From contig JANQHQ010000009.1 in the NCBI GenBank assembly GCA_028282595.1, forward strand, positions 1 to 7,280: 7,280 bases of DNA, read 5' to 3'. Source of the DNA: Chlorobium sp. Its GTDB lineage: Bacteria > Bacteroidota > Chlorobiia > Chlorobiales > Chlorobiaceae. Each line of letters begins with the position of its first letter. Position 1 is the stretch's first letter. The translations under genes and the position numbers were made by a program. Positions 1 through 5,338 of the stretch are shown one piece after another. Under the pieces are notes generated by a model that was given only the letters and a program-made list of their open reading frames with translations, had not been told where the DNA came from and did not search any database.

Positions 1-45
1 CCGGAGCTCGCCGTCGGTATCGGGAATCCATCTTTTTCCCAACTG

Positions 46-144
46 GTCACTAAGCCCGATAACAATCGGGCGTCGTTACCAAGCGCCCGGCGAAGCCGAG
101 GCGCCGTCACTCGTCCCTAAACCCGCGAGAGCGGGAGACGTCAC
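46..144 (-). repeat. Tandem array of small palindromes with AGTGAC spacers (left copy)
   Basis: Read on the minus strand, the spacer motif AGTGAC or a variant recurs (GTCAC on plus at 46-50, 106-110 and 140-144; GTTAC at 75-79), 29 to 34 bp apart. Between spacers lie three hairpins with unrelated sequences: CCCGAT/ATCGGG with loop AACA (55-70); a 9-bp stem with one bulged A and loop GAA (83-104); and CCCGC/GCGGG with loop GAGA (122-135). The array begins right after the bshB1 stop codon and reads AGTGAC in the direction of bshB1 transcription. The same family occurs at 7142-7247 in the opposite orientation. No gene is visible in 1-147. The family resembles REP-type intergenic repeats, but I do not recognise it by name. 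Confidence 0.8.
122..135 (-). terminator. Possible terminator hairpin after bshB1
   Basis: CCCGC-TCTC-GCGGG (minus strand) is a perfect 5-bp GC stem 12 nt past the bshB1 stop codon. It is followed only by TTTA, so an intrinsic terminator is weakly supported. The hairpin is also the first unit of the palindrome array, so its position may simply reflect the repeat. Confidence 0.3.
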
Positions 145-147
145 TCC

Positions 148-885
148 TCACGCATCCGGAAAGAGTGCGCCGAACGTGCCGACTCCAAGGGGTCTCGGAA
201 GCGTGAAGCCCTCTCCGTAATGCGCGCCGATCTGTTCGCCGAGATACCGGGCCCGTGCTTCCAAGCCGCTGAGGAACTCCTTTCTCCGGATCATGGTTTC
301 CGGCTCGCCCGTGTCGCCCTCCCGGTAGAACTGTGAGCTGAAAGCGAGAATGCCCTTTCGCGACTGTTCGAAGGTGTTCGTGACATCGACGATGAGGGAC
401 GGTTCGAAGTGCCGGTACTGCATGTAGTAGAGCATATGGGCAGGTCTGTGGGGCGTCTGACGTGTTCCCTTCCAGGTCGTGTGAATCTTTTTCAGCCCGG
501 CGTAGTAGACGGCGTCGTAGACGAGGCGGGATGATTTCATGTGGTCCGGATGCCGTTCGTCCGGAGGATTGGCAAAGACGACATGCGGCCTGAAGTGGCG
601 AATGACGGAGACGACCTCCTCGAGGGCGTCGCGGTCGTTTCTGATGCGGGAGTCGCCGAGATCGAGCCCGAGGCGTGCGCTGTAGCCCATGGCCTCCGAG
701 GCTGCCCGGGCTTCGGCCTCACGGGTCTCCTCGGTGCCGAGGGTGCCCATTTCGCCGCGGGTGAGATCGCAGACCGTCACCGAACGGCCCTCTTGGATGA
801 TTTTCAGCAGGGTGGCTCCACAGGAAAGTTCCACGTCGTCCGGGTGCGCTCCGAAAGCAAGCGCGTAGACCTGTTGTGCGTTCAC
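148..885 (-). CDS. bshB1: Bacillithiol biosynthesis deacetylase BshB1
   Basis: Cytoplasmic zinc-dependent LmbE/PIG-L-family deacetylase. It removes the acetyl group from N-acetylglucosaminyl-malate (made by BshA), giving the substrate to which BshC adds cysteine to form bacillithiol. With the GTG start at 885 the protein has 245 residues, close to the usual size. Visible motifs are GAHPDD near residues 12-17, the BshB-type stretch LTRGEMGTLGT near 41-51, and HPDH at 112-115. H14, D17 and H115 are the expected zinc ligands and D16 the expected catalytic acid/base. A TTG start at 951 would add 22 residues of unlike composition and is less likely. The GTG lacks a clear Shine-Dalgarno, so the exact start is uncertain. 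The gene is divergent from dut. Green sulfur bacteria are known to make N-methyl-bacillithiol, which fits the gene's presence. Confidence 0.9.
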   Translation of the reverse strand: MNAQQVYALAFGAHPDDVELSCGATLLKIIQEGRSVTVCDLTRGEMGTLGTEETREAEARAASEAMGYSARLGLDLGDSRIRNDRDALEEVVSVIRHFRPHVVFANPPDERHPDHMKSSRLVYDAVYYAGLKKIHTTWKGTRQTPHRPAHMLYYMQYRHFEPSLIVDVTNTFEQSRKGILAFSSQFYREGDTGEPETMIRRKEFLSGLEARARYLGEQIGAHYGEGFTLPRPLGVGTFGALFPDA

Positions 886-908
886 GGGATAAAGCGTCTT
901 TTTATAAT
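881..908 (+). promoter_or_regulatory. Candidate sigma-70-type promoter for dut
   Basis: A perfect TATAAT (903-908) lies 16 nt after TTCACG (881-886), a 4/6 match to the -35 consensus. Transcription would start near 915, leaving a leader of about 47 nt before the dut ATG at 962. The -35 box overlaps the proposed bshB1 start codon. A TATACT box for the opposite strand (917-922) has only a poor -35 partner near 941-946. This is pattern matching only. Confidence 0.45.
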
Positions 909-927
909 ATATTCGGAGTATATTCGG
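908..927. repeat. 9-bp direct repeat, 11-bp period, between bshB1 and dut
   Basis: TATATTCGG occurs at 908-916 and again at 919-927, so the copies are about one helical turn apart. They lie inside the divergent intergenic region, covering the end of the proposed dut -10 box, its start point, and the opposite-strand TATACT box. A regulator binding site is possible. Chance duplication in AT-rich DNA is the alternative. Confidence 0.5.
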
Positions 928-961
928 GCAGAGTTCCTTTCCGGAAAACAACTGCAGACAG

Positions 962-1429
962 ATGCTTAAAGTAAAAATTGTTCGTTTAAATCAGAAGGCG
1001 ATTCTGCCGAGGTACGCCACTCCCCGTTCGGCCGGAATGGATCTGTCGGCATGCCTCGACGAGCCAGTAGATATCCGGCCGTTCACAACCGCTCTCATTC
1101 CGACGGGGTTGTCGGTCGAGATTCCCGACGGATGCGAGGCGCAGCTCCGGCCCCGAAGCGGCCTGGCGTTGAAGCACATGATCTCCCTTCCCAACACTCC
1201 GGCAACGATCGATGCGGACTATCGCGGCGAGGTCAAGGTCATTCTCGTCAACTACGGCCGAGAGCCGTTCGTGGTGGCTCACGGAGACCGGATAGCGCAG
1301 ATGGTTATAGCCCGTTACGAGCATGTCGACCTGGAAGAGGTCGATGTTCTTTCGGAGACCGAGCGGGGAAGCGGCGGGTTCGGGCACACGGGAATCAATT
1401 CCAGCTTGCCTGCAGGGGATGGCAAGTGA
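962..1429 (+). CDS. dut: dUTP diphosphatase (dUTPase)
   Basis: Homotrimeric enzyme that hydrolyses dUTP to dUMP and pyrophosphate, keeping uracil out of DNA and supplying dUMP for thymidylate synthesis. The protein has 155 residues, normal for the trimeric family, and all five motifs are present in order: SAGMDLSA (23-30), RPRSGLA (63-69), the uracil-binding/catalytic motif TIDADYRGE (82-90, with D84 the likely catalytic base and Y87 beneath the uracil), RIAQMVI (110-116), and the C-terminal arm RGSGGFGHTG (135-144). The ATG at 962 fits the family N-terminus. The only Shine-Dalgarno-like stretch, GGAAAA at 943-948, is rather distant. The gene is divergent from bshB1 and convergent with the response regulator gene, with 46 bp between the two stop codons. 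It appears intact. Confidence 0.96.
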   Translation: MLKVKIVRLNQKAILPRYATPRSAGMDLSACLDEPVDIRPFTTALIPTGLSVEIPDGCEAQLRPRSGLALKHMISLPNTPATIDADYRGEVKVILVNYGREPFVVAHGDRIAQMVIARYEHVDLEEVDVLSETERGSGGFGHTGINSSLPAGDGK

Positions 1430-1475
1430 CGGACGGGCGTTCCTTGCGATTGTTTCGCCGGTTGCCCGCAGGCGT

Positions 1476-2921
1476 TTAATTCAGACCGAATTTCTTCAGC
1501 TTTCTGTACAGGGTCGCTCTTCCGATCCCGAGCGCTTCGGCGGTCTTGGTCGGGTTCCGCTTGCAGGCTTCGTAGGCTTCCTCGATTGCGAGGCGTTCTA
1601 TTTCATCGAGGCTCTGGATCTTTCCGGATTTCGCCGACGGCCTGGGCGATGAATTGCGGGGAGAGAGCTTTCCGTCGCTTGCGTTTTTCCCGGCGGTATG
1701 CATCGACCGGGCGCCGGGCAGGATGAAGGAGTTTATCTCTCCCGTGTGCTTGCTGCTGATAGCCGTTCTCTGAATGGCGTTTTTCAGTTCGCGCACGTTT
1801 CCCGGCCAGTCGTGCTCCATCATCTCCTCCTCGGCGTTTTCCGTCAGGGTCAGCAGTTCGAGATTGTTCGCGCTGCAGAACTCTTCCAGAAAATGCCGGG
1901 CGATCAGAGGGATGTCCTCCCTGCGATCCCGGAGCGGGGGCACGTAGAGGGGGTACTCCTCGAGCCGGTAGTAGAGATCGTCGCGGAAGGAGTTGTTGTG
2001 AATTGCATGACTGAAATCCCTATGTGTGGCTGAAATGACTCTGAAGTCGACAGCCCGTTCCTTTTTTTCTCCCACGCGCCGGATTTTCTTCTCCTGGAGC
2101 ACGCGCAGCACCTTGGCCTGGATTTCGAGGTTCATGTCCCCGATCTCGTCGAGAAAGATGGTGCCGCCGTCGGCCTGCTCGAAAAAGCCGGTGTGGTCGC
2201 TGTTGGCGCCGGTAAATGAACCCTTGACATGTCCGAAAAGCAGGCTGTCGGAGAGCTCGTTGGTGATGGCGGCGCAGTTGATGGTCACGAAAGGTCCGTT
2301 TTTCCTCCGGCTGCCTTCATGGATAGCCTGGGCGAAGAGCTCCTTGCCCGTGCCGCTTTCGCCGAGTATCAGAACGTTCAGCTCCGTTTCCATGACCTGC
2401 ATGGCGTGTTCCATTGCCAGGCGTATCGCGGGTGTCGAGCCGATGATGTTGCGGAATATTTCCTTGCTTTTGAGCTCTTTTTTCAACTGGGAGACCTTGT
2501 CCTGAAGTTCCGATTCCGTAATGGCGTTTCTCAGGACGATCTGGAGGCGGTCGACGTCGAGGGGTTTGGTGAGGTATTCATAGGCTCCCATCTTGATGCA
2601 TTTGACCGTCTGGGGGATATCGTGCGACGCCGTAACCATGATGACCGGCATGGTGCGGCCTTTTTCCTGCAGGTAGGACATGACGGCGAATCCGTCCTTT
2701 TTCGGCATGCTGATATCGAGCAGCAGCAGATCGATATCTTCCTTTTCGAGAATCTCGATGCAGGCCTCGCCGTCTACGGCGTCGACCGGCTCGTAACCCA
2801 TTTTTTTTAGAAAATGGGTGAGAAGAATGCGGGTTGCTTTTTCGTCATCCGCGATCAGGACCCTGTACTGCTTCTTCCGTTGTCCAGGGAGGGGTTTGCT
2901 CTGGTCTTCTGTCGGTAACAC
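1476..2921 (-). CDS. Sigma-54-dependent response regulator (NtrC family)
   Basis: A 481-residue two-component transcription activator. The receiver domain (about 20-130) has acidic D25/D26, phosphoacceptor D69, T97 and K119. A linker helix (about 135-155) leads to a sigma-54-interacting AAA+ domain: Walker A GESGTGKE (187-194), the sigma-54 contact loop GSFTGA (234-239, a common variant of GAFTGA), Walker B FLDEIGD (256-262), and an FRDDLYYRL arginine-finger region. After a Ser/Pro-rich linker, a Fis-type helix-turn-helix ends the protein (TAEALGIGRATLYRKLK). The GTG start at 2921 is supported by AAGGA 7 nt upstream (2929-2933). When phosphorylated it should drive open-complex formation by sigma-54 RNA polymerase. 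No partner kinase is present here, so signal and targets are unknown; I saw no -24/-12 (TGGC-N-TTGC) element in the gaps. The upstream repeat-protein gene may share its transcript (67-bp gap). Confidence 0.96.
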   Translation of the reverse strand: MLPTEDQSKPLPGQRKKQYRVLIADDEKATRILLTHFLKKMGYEPVDAVDGEACIEILEKEDIDLLLLDISMPKKDGFAVMSYLQEKGRTMPVIMVTASHDIPQTVKCIKMGAYEYLTKPLDVDRLQIVLRNAITESELQDKVSQLKKELKSKEIFRNIIGSTPAIRLAMEHAMQVMETELNVLILGESGTGKELFAQAIHEGSRRKNGPFVTINCAAITNELSDSLLFGHVKGSFTGANSDHTGFFEQADGGTIFLDEIGDMNLEIQAKVLRVLQEKKIRRVGEKKERAVDFRVISATHRDFSHAIHNNSFRDDLYYRLEEYPLYVPPLRDRREDIPLIARHFLEEFCSANNLELLTLTENAEEEMMEHDWPGNVRELKNAIQRTAISSKHTGEINSFILPGARSMHTAGKNASDGKLSPRNSSPRPSAKSGKIQSLDEIERLAIEEAYEACKRNPTKTAEALGIGRATLYRKLKKFGLN

Positions 2922-2928
2922 AAATTTT

Positions 2929-2933
2929 TCCTT
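2929..2933 (-). promoter_or_regulatory. Ribosome-binding site of the response regulator gene
   Basis: AAGGA on the minus strand lies 7 nt before the GTG at 2921. It is one of the few clear Shine-Dalgarno matches in this window and decides the choice of this GTG as start. Confidence 0.65.
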
Positions 2934-2988
2934 GGTTATGGGGAACTAAGGAACTGGCGTGCCGGGGGGCGCATGAGGCCGGCCGGTG

Positions 2989-3876
2989 TCAGTCGGTTTT
3001 CTTCCGCGGGTATGTTCCCTTTCTCGAAGGATCGTTTTTTCTTCCCCCCTGGGGCGGCGTTGTACCGGCGCTCCGGGGTTTGACGTTTGCTTTGTCGTTT
3101 TCCTGTTTTTTCTCTGCCGAAGAACCGCGTCCCGGCGCTCCGGGAGTGCTTCCTCCTGAAATTCCTCCGGCCTGTGCAGGCTTTACGGGTTCAGCAGGCT
3201 TGGTTGCCTGTGGCGGTTTCGTGGGTTCGGCAGGCTTTGCCGGCTCCACGGGTTTTACGGGCTCCGCGGCTTCACCAACCGGCTTCTGTAACGGTTTCTC
3301 CGTGGCCGTCTCTTTCTTCTCGGGGGTTGCGGGCTTTTCCGGCTCGGAAGGCGTCTTGTGGCAGAAAGGTATTTCCACGGGTTTTTTGTGGTCAGCCTTG
3401 TGCGTTATCGCCTGAACGGGAGAGACAACCGTTGCGGCCAACTGGTTCAGGCCGGTTGCGATCGTGTTGAAGAGGTTCTGTGTCTGTTCCGACGTCGCGA
3501 CCGATTCCACGGTTTTAACGAGATTTTCCGCAAGGTTTCCGATCTCGCTGATGGCGTTGTTCAACTCCCTGGAACTCAGGGCCGCGTTGACGTTTCCAAC
3601 GACGTTTTCCGACGTCTTGCCGATGGTTTTGACTACCTCCTGAACCGTGTCGGAGTTCATTGTGACACCGATGTTCTCTACGGTCTGCCGTGTGACCGAT
3701 GTGGCGGAAGCCAGCATGCCCGTGACCGAATCGATCGTCGATTCTATCAGGAGGCCGATGTTCTGTAACAGGCCGGGAATGTCCACCCCCGCGTCCTGGG
3801 AGGGAGGAGGCGATGCCGCTGCTTTCTGTGCCGGGGCTTCGGGAGAGCCTGTCGTCCTGCCGGGTTCTTCTGCCAT
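2989..3876 (-). CDS. Unrecognised protein with 27-residue helical repeats and a Pro/Lys-rich tail
   Basis: I do not recognise a family. The 295 residues fall into three parts. Residues 1-30 are a Pro/Ala/Gln-rich head. Residues about 33-157 are Ser/Thr/Asn/Val-rich and probably helical; here units 74-100, 101-127 and 128-154 align over 27 residues without gaps, with hydrophobics at unit positions 8-9, 12, 19-20 and 23 and an E/N-rich centre, and 47-73 fits as a degenerate fourth unit. Residues about 164-295 are low-complexity, Pro, Lys, Glu and Ala-rich, with an EPxKPxEPxKP run (205-233) and a very basic end. There is no signal peptide or transmembrane segment. The helical part loosely recalls phasins or other surface-binding amphipathic proteins; that is a guess. 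The ATG at 3876 has no strong Shine-Dalgarno. A candidate promoter precedes the gene, and the response regulator gene follows on the same strand. Confidence 0.8.
   Translation of the reverse strand: MAEEPGRTTGSPEAPAQKAAASPPPSQDAGVDIPGLLQNIGLLIESTIDSVTGMLASATSVTRQTVENIGVTMNSDTVQEVVKTIGKTSENVVGNVNAALSSRELNNAISEIGNLAENLVKTVESVATSEQTQNLFNTIATGLNQLAATVVSPVQAITHKADHKKPVEIPFCHKTPSEPEKPATPEKKETATEKPLQKPVGEAAEPVKPVEPAKPAEPTKPPQATKPAEPVKPAQAGGISGGSTPGAPGRGSSAEKKQENDKANVKPRSAGTTPPQGGRKNDPSRKGTYPRKKTD
3178..3264 (-). repeat. Coding repeat for an EPxKPxEP proline-lysine run
   Basis: Codons for residues 205-233 of the repeat protein encode alternating E/A-P and K-P pairs (EPVKPVEPAKPAEPTKP and continuation). 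Such runs form extended, flexible spacers, as in TonB. The stretch may vary in length between strains. Confidence 0.7.
3415..3738 (-). repeat. Coding repeat: four 27-residue units
   Basis: Units 3658-3738 (degenerate), 3577-3657, 3496-3576 and 3415-3495 each encode 27 residues. The last three align gap-free, sharing the cores KTIGKTSENVV, SEIGNLAENLV and NTIATGLNQLA at the same positions. DNA similarity between units is low, so the duplication is old or the protein-level pattern is under selection. Confidence 0.6.
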
Positions 3877-3909
3877 GGTGCGATGGTTTAACGGTGACTT
3901 GGTTACACT

Positions 3910-3925
3910 TCCGGCTCGGTCCGGA
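3910..3925 (-). promoter_or_regulatory. Hairpin in the leader of the repeat-protein gene
   Basis: TCCGG and CCGGA flank a 6-nt loop, giving a 5-bp GC-rich stem about 34 nt upstream of the ATG and inside the predicted leader. A nearby GGTGACTTGGTTAC (3893-3906) resembles the spacer of the palindrome arrays at the window ends, so this may be a degenerate single unit of that family. Confidence 0.35.
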
Positions 3926-3942
3926 ATCGTTCAGTTAACAAT

Positions 3943-3970
3943 ATAATAACCAAAACCTCGACTCTTCCAA
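3943..3970 (-). promoter_or_regulatory. Candidate promoter for the repeat-protein gene
   Basis: On the minus strand TTGGAA (3965-3970, 4/6 match to -35) is followed after 16 nt by TATTAT (3943-3948, 5/6 match to -10), in the only AT-rich part of this 141-bp gap. Transcription would start near 3935, giving a leader of roughly 60 nt. It separates the repeat-protein gene from the glycosyltransferase operon upstream. Confidence 0.45.
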
Positions 3971-3978
3971 GAGAATAT

Positions 3979-4000
3979 GCCGGAAATCAGGGCTTCCGGC
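3979..4000 (-). terminator. Possible terminator after the TIGR04283 gene
   Basis: A perfect 7-bp stem, GCCGGAA and TTCCGGC with an 8-nt loop, starts 17 nt past the stop codon at 4018 and is followed on the minus strand by ATATTCTCTT. The T-rich tail is imperfect, so intrinsic termination is plausible but not certain. It fits an operon end just before the next promoter. Confidence 0.45.
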
Positions 4001-4017
4001 AAGGACTTTGAAGGGTT

Positions 4018-4701
4018 TCAGTTTATGTTGTCGGTGTAGAATTTCGCAATGATATCCCGGTCGAATCCGAGGGCGTAAAACAGATGAATGAAGCCGAAAA
4101 TCACCTGAAGGCGCACTCTGCCGTTCACGCCGTATTTCCTCGCGGATGTGACGACGGCCTTGTCGAGGATCCTGAAAGACGTTCGCCTGCCGATTCGTTC
4201 GACGATGTCGATGTCCTCCATTACGCGAAGGGTGTCGTCGAAACCGCCGATATCGTCGAAGAGTGATCTGGTGATGAAAAGGGACTGGTCCCCTCCCCGG
4301 AAAAGCGTGAGTGGAAAGCGTGTGAACCAGCCGTATGTCTGCATAAGCCAGTGGGGATCGTCGAAAGCGAGCTGGAAGCATCCGGCTTCGGCTCCCCGGT
4401 CGACCGCCGAAAGAATGTCGTCGAGAAAGCCGGCCGGGGGAGCGGTATCGGCATGAAGGAAGTAGAGCACCTCCCCCCTTGCGATCGCCGCGCCCCTGTT
4501 CATCTGAACCGCACGGCCTTTCGGGGAGACGATTGTGCGGACGGGGAAGTCCGAGGCGACAGCGAGGGTGCCGTCGGCACCGGAGTCGCTTACGATGATC
4601 TCGGCGTCCGTTCGCTGCCGGAGCGTTCCGCACAGGTTCGAGAGCGTCTCGGCGATTCCTCTCTCTTCGTTGTGGGTCGGGATGACGATGCTTGCTTTCA
4701 T
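4018..4701 (-). CDS. TIGR04283-family glycosyltransferase (GT2 fold)
   Basis: A 227-residue GT-A-fold transferase of glycosyltransferase family 2. Sequence marks are the N-terminal IVIPTHNEE (5-13), the nucleotide-binding DSGADGT (39-45), the strongly family-specific KGRAVQMNRGA (61-71), the DxD-like HADT (83-86), GGDQSLF (136-142) and MEDIDIVERI (161-170). Current databases name this family 'arsenosugar biosynthesis glycosyltransferase', because members often sit with radical SAM and ArsM-like genes; no such gene is in this window, so the acceptor is unknown. The ATG at 4701 is chosen because the family starts directly at this beta strand; an upstream frame to 4857 only overlaps the preceding gene. 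No membrane anchor is obvious. It lies 40 bp after its TIGR04282 partner, probably in one operon. Confidence 0.88.
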   Translation of the reverse strand: MKASIVIPTHNEERGIAETLSNLCGTLRQRTDAEIIVSDSGADGTLAVASDFPVRTIVSPKGRAVQMNRGAAIARGEVLYFLHADTAPPAGFLDDILSAVDRGAEAGCFQLAFDDPHWLMQTYGWFTRFPLTLFRGGDQSLFITRSLFDDIGGFDDTLRVMEDIDIVERIGRRTSFRILDKAVVTSARKYGVNGRVRLQVIFGFIHLFYALGFDRDIIAKFYTDNIN

Positions 4702-4741
4702 GCCGGGTCGTTGAGACGTTGCGTGTATGCCGGCTTCGGGT

Positions 4742-5335
4742 TCAGGAGAGGCCGGCCCCGAAAAGATCCTCGATGGTGTCGATATCCCGGAGTTCCGGCA
4801 GCAGCGCGCAGTTGACGCCGTTGTTTTCGAGTACGTCGAGCGCCTCCTCGCACACATGGGGAGTGCTCCACCGTTTGCCGGTAAAAAGCTCCGGAAGAAG
4901 AGCGCGGAGTCCGATGAGGTAGTAGCCCCCGTCTTCCGCCGGACCGATGACCGCGCCGTTCATTTCCAGCAGGGAAAAAGCGTCGCGCAGAATCCCGGCC
5001 GAGAGCCCCGGACAGTCCGTTCCGATCAGCACGACGCGCTTGTAGCCGTCCGCGAAGGCCTGCCGGAAAGCGTTGAGCATGCGGATTCCCAGATCGTTTC
5101 CCTGCTGAACGAAAACGGCCGCGCCGGTGTCGGAAAAGATATCTCTTTCGGGAAGGTGATCGCTGTAGTACACGGCGAGGTCTCCGCCGCACGTTCCCAC
5201 CGCCTTTCTCGTGATTTTCCGGAGTTTTTCGTAAATGCCGAGGGCGAAATCGTCGTCGGTCGCCGCGGCAAGACGTCTCTTTACCTTTCCTTTTTCGGGA
5301 TTTCTGGCGAAAACGATCAGCAGCGGCGTGTCCAT
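4742..5335 (-). CDS. TIGR04282-family glycosyltransferase-like protein (DUF2064)
   Basis: A 197-residue nucleotidyl/glycosyl-transferase-fold protein (DUF2064, CofC/GT-A-like). Its motifs are FARNPEKGKVKRRLA (9-23; the usual form is FARxPxxGxVKTRLA), QQGNDLGIRM (77-86), IGTDCPGLS (104-112), GPAEDGGYYLIG (131-142) and a C-terminal RDIDT. These match the partner family of TIGR04283, and the two are routinely adjacent or fused. It probably handles an activated sugar or nucleotide, but the substrate is unproven; 'arsenosugar biosynthesis' is a name by association. The ATG lies 3 nt after the crtQ stop codon, so translation is probably coupled. It has no signal peptide and is likely cytoplasmic. 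Confidence 0.88.
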   Translation of the reverse strand: MDTPLLIVFARNPEKGKVKRRLAAATDDDFALGIYEKLRKITRKAVGTCGGDLAVYYSDHLPERDIFSDTGAAVFVQQGNDLGIRMLNAFRQAFADGYKRVVLIGTDCPGLSAGILRDAFSLLEMNGAVIGPAEDGGYYLIGLRALLPELFTGKRWSTPHVCEEALDVLENNGVNCALLPELRDIDTIEDLFGAGLS

Positions 5336-5338
5336 CGC

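Noticed and set aside
1..31. Possible gene start on the minus strand (ATG at 31, MDSRYRRRAP running off the edge)
   Set aside because: Only ten codons are visible. The sequence resembles common intergenic repeat translations (MDSRYRG-type), so a gene cannot be supported.
886..951. TTG start at 951 for bshB1
   Set aside because: It adds 22 residues not seen in BshB1 proteins, covers the AT-rich promoter region, and has no Shine-Dalgarno.
1405..1426. CTTGCC...GGCAAG inverted repeat at the end of dut as a terminator
   Set aside because: It lies inside the dut coding region, has a 10-nt loop and no T-tract on either strand.
1426..1436. AGTGACGG at the dut stop codon as another array unit
   Set aside because: It is a short match with no adjacent array-type hairpin, best explained by chance.
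4702..4857. Upstream extension of the TIGR04283 gene
   Set aside because: The added 52 residues are Arg/Ser-rich out-of-frame translation of the preceding gene. The family begins at MKASIVIPTHNEE.
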